From Oscillospiraceae bacterium (GTDB lineage: Bacteria > Bacillota > Clostridia > Oscillospirales > Oscillospiraceae): a DNA stretch of 5,982 nt. This document shows, one piece after another, positions 1-5,952 of this stretch. The number at the start of each line of letters is the position of its first letter. Position 1 is the stretch's first letter. The DNA is taken from contig JAKSQI010000103.1 of the NCBI GenBank assembly GCA_024404215.1, positions 1 to 5,982 on the forward strand. The letters are read 5' to 3'. A program made the translations under genes and the position numbers. The notes beneath the pieces are model-generated. The model saw nothing but the letters and a program-made list of their open reading frames with translations, was not told the origin of the DNA and did no database searches.

Positions 1-39
1 TTTTCCAATGCTTCTTGATAATACTCATCGAACCATCCT

Positions 40-429
40 TTGAACACTCCTATGGTTGCAGGCAGGATCAGTGCGGAACGTTTTGACCGTCTGTCTTCAG
101 ATTACGAAGAAGAGCAAAAGCAGGTTAAGGAAACGATTGCACAACTTGCTGATCTCATAGAATCCGGCGAAGAGGAACAGCACGACCTGAACCGTTTTCT
201 TCAGAATGTTCGCAGATACACCGACCCGCAGGAGCTTTCCGGTGAGATACTGAATGATTTGGTTGGCAGGATCGTAGTTCATGCCCCCGATAAGAGCAGC
301 GGACACAGAAGACAAAAGATTGAGATATATTACAAGGCTGTTGGAATTATTGACATTCCGGACGTAGAATGTGTAGCCGAACACGGCGCATTAGGCGTTC
401 CGAAGCCAAGGAAACCTGCAGTCCGATAA
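40..429 (+). pseudogene. C-terminal remnant of a large serine recombinase (DUF4368 region)
   Basis: The reading frame encodes a Lys/Glu-rich coiled segment starting GRISAERFDRLSSDYEEEQ, followed by YTDPQELSGEILNDLVGRI and a short basic tail. This is the pattern of the DUF4368 C-terminal region of Tn4451/TndX-like large serine recombinases of Clostridia, enzymes that excise and integrate mobile elements. The family is normally about 500-560 residues; only about 125 are present. The resolvase catalytic domain with its N-terminal serine and the zinc-ribbon domain are missing. The frame is closed upstream by stops at 16-21, and neither other forward frame of bases 1-50 reads like the missing recombinase part, so a deletion or rearrangement junction near base 50 is likelier than a single frameshift. 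The nominal TTG start at 40 has no good ribosome binding site. Family assignment is confident; loss of function is inferred from the missing domains. Confidence 0.82.
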
Positions 430-460
430 AAGGAAAACGGCGCAGTCTTTCGACTGCACC
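427..460 (-). terminator. Intrinsic terminator of the leftward five-gene operon
   Basis: Read on the minus strand, GGTGCAGTC (460-452), a GAAA tetraloop and GACTGCGCC (447-439) form a 9-bp stem with one G-U wobble. The stem is followed directly by a T-rich tract, GTTTTCCTTTTATC. It lies about 70 bases past the TPM gene stop codon, where a rho-independent terminator would be expected. On the plus strand the same hairpin has a C-A mismatch and no T-run, so it favours leftward transcripts. The T-tract overlaps the stop codon of the convergent recombinase remnant. Confidence 0.85.
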
Positions 461-500
461 GTAATCCATTGATAAATACTTCGTTATCGGCCCCCGCCTA

Positions 501-520
501 AAGCCGAAAGGGCTTGTTTT
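501..520 (+). terminator. Weak rightward hairpin with short T-run
   Basis: AAGCC (501-505) and GGCTT (511-515) form a 5-bp stem around a GAAAG loop, followed by GTTTT. The shape is that of a minimal intrinsic terminator for transcription coming rightward out of the recombinase remnant, but the stem is short and the T-run is only four bases. It may be vestigial. Confidence 0.35.
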
Positions 521-530
521 GTAAGTAGAA

Positions 531-1316
531 TCAGAAATGTCCGCCGCCTCCGCCGTGGGAAACTCCGGAGGAAGACACATGGACGGAAGTGCCTCCGGAC
601 CGGTTGGAGGGGTTATCCTTAGGTCGGGGATGCCGGGCAACCTGAGAGTACAGGAACATGTCCCGACTTACGGTGAGCTTCATGCTGCCGGGATTAACAT
701 AGGAAGCAGCTGTGGTTGCGCGGTGAACCGATTTCAGCTTTCCCTTCATGACGACAGTGACAATGAGAGCTAAAACTAAGGCAATTACCAAAGAAATAAC
801 CAGATTGTGCTGCCAGGGGAAGGACTGGGGGACAGGAGGAGCAGCCTCGGCTGTCAGATAATAATCGCAAAGGTCAGCAAAGCGAATAAAGGCATCTGCA
901 TATCGGCCGGAGGATAGATAAGAAGCCACCTCGCTGCCGATTTCCGAAACGGCGTGGTCATTTAGGGCAGAAATGCCTCGCCCGGTGGTGCTGATATAAT
1001 ATTCACCTTCTGCCATAGCCACCAGCAGAAGAATGCCGCTGTTATCGGAATCTAAGCCATAGCCGTTGTCATCGTAAAAATCGTCGGCATAATCCTGGGC
1101 CCAGGCCCCATTGAGGGAGGGAATGGTAACAACGACAATGTCTGCCTGCTGGCTTTCACTGAGGTCGTCCAGTCGGTACAGGAGAGAGTCAGCCTCCCCG
1201 GCGGAGAGCAAGCCTGCCCAGTCAACGAACCGGGGTGCAGTGGATACAGCCCCGCAGGGAAAGACCAGAGCTGTACAGAGCAGCACAAGTATAATGAGGG
1301 AGAGTGTCCGTTTCAT
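531..1316 (-). CDS. TPM-domain membrane protein (YgcG/YdjH-like)
   Basis: The protein has 261 residues. It opens with a basic, Leu-rich signal peptide (about 1-23, possible cleavage after Ala23). A TPM domain (TLP18.3/Psb32/MOLO-1) follows at about 30-155, with an FVDWAGLL start, a QQADIVVVTI strand and an acidic stretch (Asp75, 78, 79, 82, 83, 89, 91) leading into SGILLLV. A single membrane segment (about 170-190) is followed by KGKLK and a low-complexity tail ending in Ser/His and five glycines. That tail type is characteristic of TPM proteins. Topology by charge suggests the TPM domain outside and the tail in the cytoplasm. Two ATGs are adjacent (1319, 1316); AAGGAGGG sits five bases from the second, so that one was chosen. 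The stop codon of the preceding ribbon gene lies inside this SD, implying coupled translation. B. subtilis YdjH, similar in size and also beside a ribbon protein, is the closest known counterpart. Biochemical role unknown. Confidence 0.9.
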   Translation of the reverse strand: MKRTLSLIILVLLCTALVFPCGAVSTAPRFVDWAGLLSAGEADSLLYRLDDLSESQQADIVVVTIPSLNGAWAQDYADDFYDDNGYGLDSDNSGILLLVAMAEGEYYISTTGRGISALNDHAVSEIGSEVASYLSSGRYADAFIRFADLCDYYLTAEAAPPVPQSFPWQHNLVISLVIALVLALIVTVVMKGKLKSVHRATTAASYVNPGSMKLTVSRDMFLYSQVARHPRPKDNPSNRSGGTSVHVSSSGVSHGGGGGHF

Positions 1317-1320
1317 CATG

Positions 1321-1329
1321 CCCTCCTTA
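1321..1329 (-). promoter_or_regulatory. Ribosome binding site overlapping the upstream stop codon
   Basis: On the minus strand the sequence TAAGGAGGG contains both the TAA stop of the zinc-ribbon gene and the AAGGAGGG Shine-Dalgarno of the TPM gene. Ribosomes finishing the first protein would stop directly on the next initiation site. This spacing selects ATG 1316 over ATG 1319 for the TPM gene. Confidence 0.85.
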
Positions 1330-2409
1330 TCGCCACAAGAGGTAAGACAGGCCAAAGCCAATGGCAGTGAAAAGACCTGTCAAACCAAAAAACCAGCGGG
1401 TAAAGGCGGACTTATCCAAAGGCAGATTGCCTACCAGCTTGCCGGTTTGCCCATTCATGGCAAAGGTATAGGTTTCGCCCTTCCATACGGTGTTCAGCAG
1501 CCATACGGGCAGCAGGCCGTAGCGAACCCGGCTGCTGTTGAGACGGATGCTGGAGCTTTCCGGTATGACGGAGCTGTAGCCTTGTACCGTGGCCGCAAAG
1601 GCATCAGTGGTGGATTGTCGGATGCGGCTGTTGGCGTTTTCCGCCGACTGTTCGGCGCTGACATCAAACTTGTCTGCCAGGTAGCCGGCCAGATAAGCGG
1701 TTTGGAAGTCCACTGCCTGGCTCAGGTCAAAGGGCTCAATGGATTCCATAAGGTCATCAGCCATTTTAGAGGAGCCGTCCGCCGGTACACCGGCGAAGGA
1801 TAAGCTGCCGCTGCGCATCAGGGCGTAATAGCTGGTTTCGGTATAATCATAGTCCCGGTCGCTCCAGGAGCGGACTCGGGTTGCCCGGTAGCGGATATCT
1901 GCATCTGCCCGGGCATCAAAAAGCCAAAAGGGCACATACAGCCCCTTGACCTCCTGGATGTGGTTTTCATCCTTGAAAACCTTGGGCAGAAAACGCTTGC
2001 CCCGGTAATGCTGCTGCAGGGCGGCAACAGCAGCCTTTTTATCAAGCTTGAAGGGGATTACCAAATCCGGCTTCAGGCTGCCGGTGAACTGCCCCATCAT
2101 AACAACGGGATTACCGCAGTAGGGGCAGGCTGTGGCAGCCAGCGTTTCATCGCCGATGATTTCACCGCCGCAGGATTGGCAGGAATAGGTGTGCAGGCCG
2201 CTGGCCTCATCCACCGTCCAGTTCTCAGAAGGGGTGCTGTCCCACTGGAAGCTGTCGGGCTGTTCATTCTGAAGCACACTGTCGTAATCCGCCAGAGTTT
2301 CCATTTCAAATTCCGTGTCGCAGTAGGGACACTTCATTTTCTGCTCCTGACTGCTGAAGGCGATACCGCCTCCGCAGCAGGGACACTTATATTCCTGAAG
2401 ATTGTTCAT
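1327..2409 (-). CDS. Tail-anchored double zinc-ribbon membrane protein (YdjG-like)
   Basis: The protein has 360 residues. Two zinc ribbons lie at the N-terminus: Cys9/Cys12 with Cys27/Cys30 (CPCC and CPYC knuckles), then Cys77/Cys80 with Cys95/Cys98 (CQSC and CPYC). A conserved middle region of about 230 residues follows, with LVIPFKLDKKAAVAAL and KGLYVPFWLFDA motifs. One hydrophobic segment (about 339-358) ends the protein. With Arg338 before it and Arg360 after it, this looks like a tail anchor holding the ribbons at the cytoplasmic face. Such proteins are often mislabelled as PriA-like helicases or TFIIB-type ribbons, but no helicase motif is present. The best counterpart is B. subtilis YdjG, supported by the SPFH and TPM neighbours; YdjG and YdjH are reported to help bring the SPFH protein YdjI to the membrane. 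The gene starts 23 bases after the SPFH stop and has no clear SD, so it may depend on read-on ribosomes. Confidence 0.88.
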   Translation of the reverse strand: MNNLQEYKCPCCGGGIAFSSQEQKMKCPYCDTEFEMETLADYDSVLQNEQPDSFQWDSTPSENWTVDEASGLHTYSCQSCGGEIIGDETLAATACPYCGNPVVMMGQFTGSLKPDLVIPFKLDKKAAVAALQQHYRGKRFLPKVFKDENHIQEVKGLYVPFWLFDARADADIRYRATRVRSWSDRDYDYTETSYYALMRSGSLSFAGVPADGSSKMADDLMESIEPFDLSQAVDFQTAYLAGYLADKFDVSAEQSAENANSRIRQSTTDAFAATVQGYSSVIPESSSIRLNSSRVRYGLLPVWLLNTVWKGETYTFAMNGQTGKLVGNLPLDKSAFTRWFFGLTGLFTAIGFGLSYLLWR

Positions 2410-2432
2410 AGCAGCAGGCGAAAGCCGGACTG

Positions 2433-3704
2433 TCAGCCTTCAGCGGGCTTGCCGCACTCAGAGCAGAACTTGCCGGTATTAACAGCACCGCAGGAGCAGG
2501 TCCAGTTGCTGGCTTCGGGCTTCTTGGCACCGCACTCGGAGCAGAACTTGCCGGTGTTGACGGCACCGCAGGAGCAGGTCCAGCCGGTGGCCTCAGGCTT
2601 CTTGGCGCCGCACTCGGGGCAGAATTTGCCGGTGGCAACAGCGCCGCAGGAACAGGTCCAGCCAGCGGTAACGGGGGCAGCGGGAGCGGCAGCCTGCTGC
2701 TGACCCATGGCGAAGAGAGTTTCGGCGTTCATGCCGCCGGCCTGACCGGCCATGTTCATGCCCATGAAGGCTGTAGCGGCACCGGCGGTGTTGGCGGCGG
2801 CAGTTTGCATGGCAGCGGCCTGGGCACCCACCAGGTGGGCAGCAGCCATGTTGGGGTTGCGGAGGGCAGCGTTGCGCTGCAGCTCTTTAATCATGGCTTC
2901 GTCTTCTTCGCTGGCCTTTACACTGGAAACGCCAACGGATACGATTTCCAGACCGCGAAGGTCACGCCACTTGTTGCTGAGAACCTCGTTCAGGCTGTCG
3001 GCCAGCTCTACGGTGTGGCCGGGCAGGGAGGAGTAGCGAATGCCCATGTCGGAGATTTTGGCAAAGGCAGGCTGCAGGGCTGTAAGCAGTTCGGTTTTCA
3101 ACTGGCTGTCCAGCTGGCTGCGGGTATAGTCAGCAGAGATATTGCCGCATACATTCTTGTAAAAGAGCAGGGGGTTGGTGATACGATAGCTATATTCGCC
3201 GAAGCACTTGATGGTAATGTCCATGTCCAGACCAATGTTGTTGTCTACCACGCGGAAGGGAACGGGATTGGCTGTGCCGTACTTGTTGCCAATCAGTTCC
3301 TTGGTGTTGAAGTAATAGACCCGCTGGTCAACAGGAGCCTCACCGCCGAAGGTGAAGCGCTTGCCGATATCCTTGAATACAGCCAGAATGTTGGAGGCCA
3401 GACTGCCGCCTGCCAGCAGGGAGGGGGCAGTGGTGTTGTCATAGGTGTATTCGCCGGGCTCGGCGCAGAAATCCACAACCAGACCCTGTTCGACAATTAC
3501 CATGCACTGACCGTCGGCAACGGCAATTACGGAGCCGCTGGTGATAACATTGTCGTTCCCCTTATTGGAGGAGCGGGAAGAAACCTTCTTTTTGGCTTTT
3601 ACTGCCAGCGTATCCACGGACATGGCTTCACAGTAAAAATACTCTTTCCACTGGTCAGCCAGCGCACCGCCGGCTGCACCCAAAGCAGCTTGAATAAGAC
3701 CCAT
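2433..3704 (-). CDS. SPFH/band-7 protein with three C-terminal zinc ribbons (YdjI-like)
   Basis: The protein has 423 residues. The N-terminus (MGLIQAALGAAGGALADQW) is a short Ala/Gly-rich, probably amphipathic helix rather than a full membrane span. The SPFH domain runs from about 55 to 285, with SGSVIAVADGQCMVIVEQG, a DQRVYYFNTKE strand and a PAFAKISDMGIRYSSLPGH stretch. An Ala/Met/Gln-rich linker fills about 285-348. Three ribbons of CxC-x8-CxxC type follow, starting at Trp349, Trp375 and Trp401. SPFH proteins oligomerise on membranes as scaffolds for microdomains. This family, sometimes labelled 'virion core protein', includes B. subtilis YdjI, which links PspA to the membrane under stress. 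The start is fixed by AAAGGAG eight bases upstream of the ATG. The gene follows the AAA+ gene by 81 bases and precedes the ribbon protein by 23, so it is probably cotranscribed with both. Family assignment is firm; partners are inferred from context. Confidence 0.92.
   Translation of the reverse strand: MGLIQAALGAAGGALADQWKEYFYCEAMSVDTLAVKAKKKVSSRSSNKGNDNVITSGSVIAVADGQCMVIVEQGLVVDFCAEPGEYTYDNTTAPSLLAGGSLASNILAVFKDIGKRFTFGGEAPVDQRVYYFNTKELIGNKYGTANPVPFRVVDNNIGLDMDITIKCFGEYSYRITNPLLFYKNVCGNISADYTRSQLDSQLKTELLTALQPAFAKISDMGIRYSSLPGHTVELADSLNEVLSNKWRDLRGLEIVSVGVSSVKASEEDEAMIKELQRNAALRNPNMAAAHLVGAQAAAMQTAAANTAGAATAFMGMNMAGQAGGMNAETLFAMGQQQAAAPAAPVTAGWTCSCGAVATGKFCPECGAKKPEATGWTCSCGAVNTGKFCSECGAKKPEASNWTCSCGAVNTGKFCSECGKPAEG
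2436..2660 (-). repeat. Three tandem 78-bp repeats encoding zinc ribbons
   Basis: Two full 26-codon units (2583-2660 and 2505-2582) and a shortened third of 23 codons (2436-2504) each encode WTCSCGAVxTGKFCxECG. The second and third share the same amino acids through the ribbon core and differ by only a few bases, so they look like a recent in-frame duplication. All four cysteines are kept in every unit, which argues that each ribbon still binds metal. Confidence 0.9.
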
Positions 3705-3712
3705 AATTAGGA

Positions 3713-3719
3713 CTCCTTT
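3713..3719 (-). promoter_or_regulatory. Ribosome binding site of the SPFH gene
   Basis: AAAGGAG on the minus strand lies eight bases from the ATG at 3704. It supports that start and independent translation initiation despite the operon position. Confidence 0.75.
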
Positions 3720-3748
3720 CAGATATTAAAATGAGATGGTTTATTTGA

Positions 3749-3769
3749 AGCCGCCGGGAAAGGACGGCT
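3749..3769 (-). other. Intergenic hairpin between the AAA+ and SPFH genes
   Basis: On the minus strand AGCCGTC and GGCGGCT pair in a 7-bp stem (one G-U) around a 7-base loop. The next bases are TCAAATAAACC, not a T-run, so it is not a standard terminator. It sits between the AAA+ stop (3786) and the SPFH SD. It could be a transcript-stability or processing element that lets the SPFH protein be made at a different level from the genes upstream, or a chance structure. Confidence 0.4.
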
Positions 3770-3785
3770 GTCAGACAAGGTGGGC

Positions 3786-4805
3786 TTAGGCCTCGGCAGC
3801 CTTTTCCAGGTCGGCCTTTACCAAGGTCATCAAATCCTCCTTGGTGGGGGCTTCCAGCTGGGAAACACGGTCTGAGTGGGCAGAAATGGCGTTTTCAAAG
3901 AAATTGCGGACATCACGGCCGTTGCCGAAGTTTTCGTCACGGCATTCGTACATCTGCTTGAAATGCTCGGCAGCAAAGACCTTGGCCTCTTCATCGGGCT
4001 CATACATGTTGCGCTTGCACTGGCCCTCGAAAATGGCGTTAAGCTCTTCAGCTGTGTAGTCCTCAAAGAGAAAATAGCGGTTGAAACGGGACTCCAGACC
4101 GGGATTGGAATGGATGAAGTCTTCCATTAGGTCTTCATAACCGGCTACAATGACTACCAGGTCGTCCCGGTGGTCCTCCATAGCCTTTAAGAGGGTTTCT
4201 ACCGCCTCCTGGCCAAAATCATTGCCTTCCTTGCTGGTCAGGGCGTAGGCCTCATCAATAAAAAGAATGCCGCCCATGGCCTTCTGAATGACCTCCTGAG
4301 TTTTCTGGGCGGTCTGTCCCACAAAACCGGCTACCAGCCCGGAACGGTCCACTTCCACCAAATGGCCCTTGCTGAGAACGCCAATGGCACAGTAAAGACC
4401 GGCCAGCAGACGGGCTACTGTGGTTTTACCGGTGCCGGGGTTACCCATGAAGACCATGTGGAGTGATACAGGCGGAACCTTCAGACCATTTTCTTCCCGG
4501 AGCTTGCGCACCTTCATCAGGTTAATCAGACTTTTGACATTGGCCTTGATTTTATCCAAACCTACCAGCTCATCCAGCTGGGCCAGCAGCTCATCGAGAC
4601 TGGGGGTTTCCGGCTTTTGCTCGGCTACGGTTTTAGGGGCATCCGGGGCGATGCTGTCGGTTTTTGCCGTTTCATCCAACAGCTCCTTGGCGGCCTTATC
4701 CGCCTCCTCCATGCTGCCCAGCAGAGAGGCAAAATCGGCCAGACTGTCCAGATAGCTGGCGGGAGACAGCAGGGTGAATTCTTTTCCGTCTTTTCTAAAC
4801 TTCAT
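3786..4805 (-). CDS. CbxX/SpoVK-type AAA+ ATPase
   Basis: The protein has 339 residues. Residues 1-68 form a variable N-terminal region with an acidic/Ala-rich helix and a Pro-rich linker. LDELLAQLDELVGLDKIK leads into the AAA+ module. Visible motifs are Walker A GNPGTGKT (121-128), a pore-loop FVG (161-163), Walker B ILFIDE (180-185), a sensor-1 strand VVIVAGY (217-223), an arginine-finger segment NPGLESRFNR (Arg240) and sensor-2 GNGRDVRN (Arg297). This is the CbxX/CfqX class, which includes Rubisco activase CbbX and sporulation protein SpoVK: hexameric ATPases that remodel protein partners. All catalytic residues are present. No carboxylase genes are in the window, so a Rubisco role is not supported; the SPFH neighbour is the likelier partner or substrate (inference). 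The ATG at 4805 follows AGGAGG by six bases and overlaps the end of the hydrolase gene by 11 bp, implying coupled translation. Confidence 0.92.
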   Translation of the reverse strand: MKFRKDGKEFTLLSPASYLDSLADFASLLGSMEEADKAAKELLDETAKTDSIAPDAPKTVAEQKPETPSLDELLAQLDELVGLDKIKANVKSLINLMKVRKLREENGLKVPPVSLHMVFMGNPGTGKTTVARLLAGLYCAIGVLSKGHLVEVDRSGLVAGFVGQTAQKTQEVIQKAMGGILFIDEAYALTSKEGNDFGQEAVETLLKAMEDHRDDLVVIVAGYEDLMEDFIHSNPGLESRFNRYFLFEDYTAEELNAIFEGQCKRNMYEPDEEAKVFAAEHFKQMYECRDENFGNGRDVRNFFENAISAHSDRVSQLEAPTKEDLMTLVKADLEKAAEA

Positions 4806-5763
4806 GAGGGACCTCCTGGGGTTGGTCAGTTTCTGTTATTTGCAAGAGCTGATAAATCAGCTGTTCATATTGGGGGCGGCTTCGGAGCCAGGCTTCGCCA
4901 TGGGCAGCATCAGGAGAGAGCAGCAGCCACTTGGTGGAAGAGCAGGCCTCGTAGTTTTGGCGGCACATGTCTGCCGGGACGAAGTGGTCCTGCAGGCCAT
5001 GGGCAAAAAGAATGGGAATTTGGCTTTCCCGGACGCAGTCTAAAGTGTTGACAGCCTTTAGACTCATGCCCAGCTGCCTTTTAGCGGCCCACTCCAGCAG
5101 GGGCATAAGCGGAAAGACCGGCAGGTGCAGCAGACGCCGGAGAACCACGGTGATGATGTCATAAGGGGAGGTGAAGCCACAGTCGGCAATGATGCCGGAT
5201 ACCTGATCCGGCAGATCCAAATTGCAGGCCATGAGAACGGCAGAACAGCCCATGGAGACACCGTCCAGAAAAATCGGATGGCGGCAGCCCCGCTGTTCCG
5301 TCAGCCAACGGCACCAGTCCCGGACATCGTAACGCTCCTTTAGACCAAAGGTGATGGTATCCCCATCGCTTTTGCCGCAGGCTCGCTGGTCAATGAGAAG
5401 AATATCGCAGTGAAGGTCGGCGAAAATGGGCAGGACCACGGAAAAATTGGAAAGACCGGTGGCACGATAACCGTGAACGCAGACGATGGTACGAACCGAG
5501 TCCGGACGATGATAATAGTCCCCCCGCAGGGTAAGCCCGTCAAAGCTCTGTATGCTGACCGCCTCTGGCCGGGCATCCTGCCAAAAGGCCAAGGCTTGAT
5601 CCACCTCAGTGCCGGCACCGGTGGCATTATCCTGCCCGCGGCGGATAATCCAACTGACAAGACCGGAAATCCGGCGGCGAAAGCAAATATTATATAAGGT
5701 GTGGGCCATACTCAGCAACAAAAGCACCAAGGCCGCAAGAAGGACAGGAATAACCCAAAGCAT
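4795..5763 (-). CDS. Membrane-anchored alpha/beta hydrolase (serine hydrolase, YqkD-like)
   Basis: The protein has 322 residues. A hydrophobic N-terminal helix (about 2-19) acts as an uncleaved anchor and is followed by Arg29-31, suggesting that the catalytic part faces the cytoplasm. The hydrolase fold begins near residue 70. It shows an oxyanion-hole motif VHGYRATG (96-103), IDQRACGKSDG (124-134), the nucleophile elbow GVSMG with Ser170, the acid in HGLQD (Asp259) and the catalytic His in AAHGEAW (His288). The triad is complete and in the usual order, so an active esterase, lipase or peptidase is likely; the substrate cannot be read from sequence. The family is often named YqkD-like or 'alpha/beta hydrolase with N-terminal anchor'. 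The ATG at 5763 has GGAGGGG seven bases upstream and a promoter just beyond, making this the first gene of the operon. Its stop lies inside the start of the AAA+ gene, so both are made together. Confidence 0.9.
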   Translation of the reverse strand: MLWVIPVLLAALVLLLLSMAHTLYNICFRRRISGLVSWIIRRGQDNATGAGTEVDQALAFWQDARPEAVSIQSFDGLTLRGDYYHRPDSVRTIVCVHGYRATGLSNFSVVLPIFADLHCDILLIDQRACGKSDGDTITFGLKERYDVRDWCRWLTEQRGCRHPIFLDGVSMGCSAVLMACNLDLPDQVSGIIADCGFTSPYDIITVVLRRLLHLPVFPLMPLLEWAAKRQLGMSLKAVNTLDCVRESQIPILFAHGLQDHFVPADMCRQNYEACSSTKWLLLSPDAAHGEAWLRSRPQYEQLIYQLLQITETDQPQEVPHEV

Positions 5764-5770
5764 GGCAATA

Positions 5771-5777
5771 CCCCTCC
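5771..5777 (-). promoter_or_regulatory. Ribosome binding site of the hydrolase gene
   Basis: GGAGGGG on the minus strand, seven bases before the ATG at 5763, is a strong SD. It supports the start that keeps the hydrophobic anchor. Confidence 0.8.
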
Positions 5778-5792
5778 ATTTTTATTCATCCT

Positions 5793-5822
5793 ATTATAGC
5801 ACCGTGCTGACAGCATGTTCAA
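5793..5822 (-). promoter_or_regulatory. Sigma-A promoter of the leftward operon
   Basis: On the minus strand a perfect TATAAT (5798-5793) is preceded by TGC, giving an extended -10. TTGAAC (5822-5817) lies 18 bases upstream and matches four of the six -35 consensus bases. Transcription would begin near 5786, giving a leader of about 24 bases that carries the hydrolase SD. A small palindrome, AGCACCGTGCT (5798-5808), overlaps the upstream edge of the -10 and could bind a regulator. Confidence 0.78.
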
Positions 5823-5823
5823 T

Positions 5824-5875
5824 AGAAAATAGGAGGGGAGAAAGGGAAGAAAAAGGTGAGAAAATAAAAAATAAC
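5824..5875 (+). other. Purine-rich tract between the divergent promoters
   Basis: The plus strand is almost entirely A and G here, with an unbroken run of 26 purines at 5831-5856. It then becomes A-rich up to the -35 of the plus-strand promoter. No convincing gene lies in it; an SD-like AGGAGGGG at 5831 is not followed by a usable reading frame. The A-rich end may act as an UP-element-like stretch upstream of the plus-strand -35 box; this is inference. Confidence 0.5.
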
Positions 5876-5877
5876 CG

Positions 5878-5905
5878 TTGACAGCCGGGGAATATGTGCT
5901 ATAAT
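5878..5905 (+). promoter_or_regulatory. Consensus sigma-A promoter of the ArsR-like gene
   Basis: TTGACA (5878-5883) and TATAAT (5900-5905) are perfect consensus boxes 16 bases apart, with a TGC extension of the -10 (5897-5899). Transcription would start around 5912, about 40 bases before the ATG at 5953. A promoter this strong usually needs a repressor, which fits the adjacent operator. Confidence 0.88.
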
Positions 5906-5915
5906 CAAATTGACA

Positions 5916-5933
5916 GTTGAACGAATGCTCAAC
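5916..5933 (+). promoter_or_regulatory. ArsR/SmtB-type operator (inverted repeat)
   Basis: GTTGAACGAATGCTCAAC is an imperfect inverted repeat: GTTGA and TCAAC arms with an inner C/G pair and one mismatched position per arm. ArsR/SmtB-family repressors (SmtB, CzrA, CadC) bind inverted repeats of the TGAA(C)-N-TTCA type. Lying just after the predicted transcription start, it would block the promoter when bound. Autoregulation by the gene at 5953 is inferred. Confidence 0.65.
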
Positions 5934-5939
5934 TAATGC

Positions 5940-5945
5940 AGGAGG
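5940..5945 (+). promoter_or_regulatory. Ribosome binding site of the ArsR-like gene
   Basis: AGGAGG lies seven bases before the ATG at 5953 and fixes that start. Confidence 0.85.
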
Positions 5946-5952
5946 AATGAAC

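Noticed and set aside
1111..1803. Plus-strand open frame (230 codons) across the ribbon/TPM gene junction
   Set aside because: It runs antisense through two recognised genes and lacks a ribosome binding site and any known domain.
1327..2409. PriA-type helicase for the zinc-ribbon gene
   Set aside because: Only the zinc ribbons could suggest it. There is no Walker A or helicase motif, and the protein ends in a membrane anchor.
2436..2660. Tandem repeats considered as a CRISPR-like or intergenic repeat array
   Set aside because: The units are contiguous, without spacers, a multiple of three in length and in frame with conserved cysteines, so they are protein-domain repeats.
1960..2703. Plus-strand open frame (247 codons) with internal amino-acid repeats
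   Set aside because: Its repeats are simply the reverse reading of the tandem zinc-ribbon repeats in the SPFH gene. No start signal or family resemblance supports it.
2805..3710. Long plus-strand open frame (301 codons) opposite the SPFH gene
   Set aside because: It is antisense to a well-recognised protein family, has no recognisable motif, and reflects the base composition of the real gene.
3786..4805. Rubisco activase CbbX as the specific identity of the AAA+ gene
   Set aside because: The class fits, but no carboxylase genes are nearby and the context is an SPFH/TPM operon, so only the broader CbxX/SpoVK class is supported.
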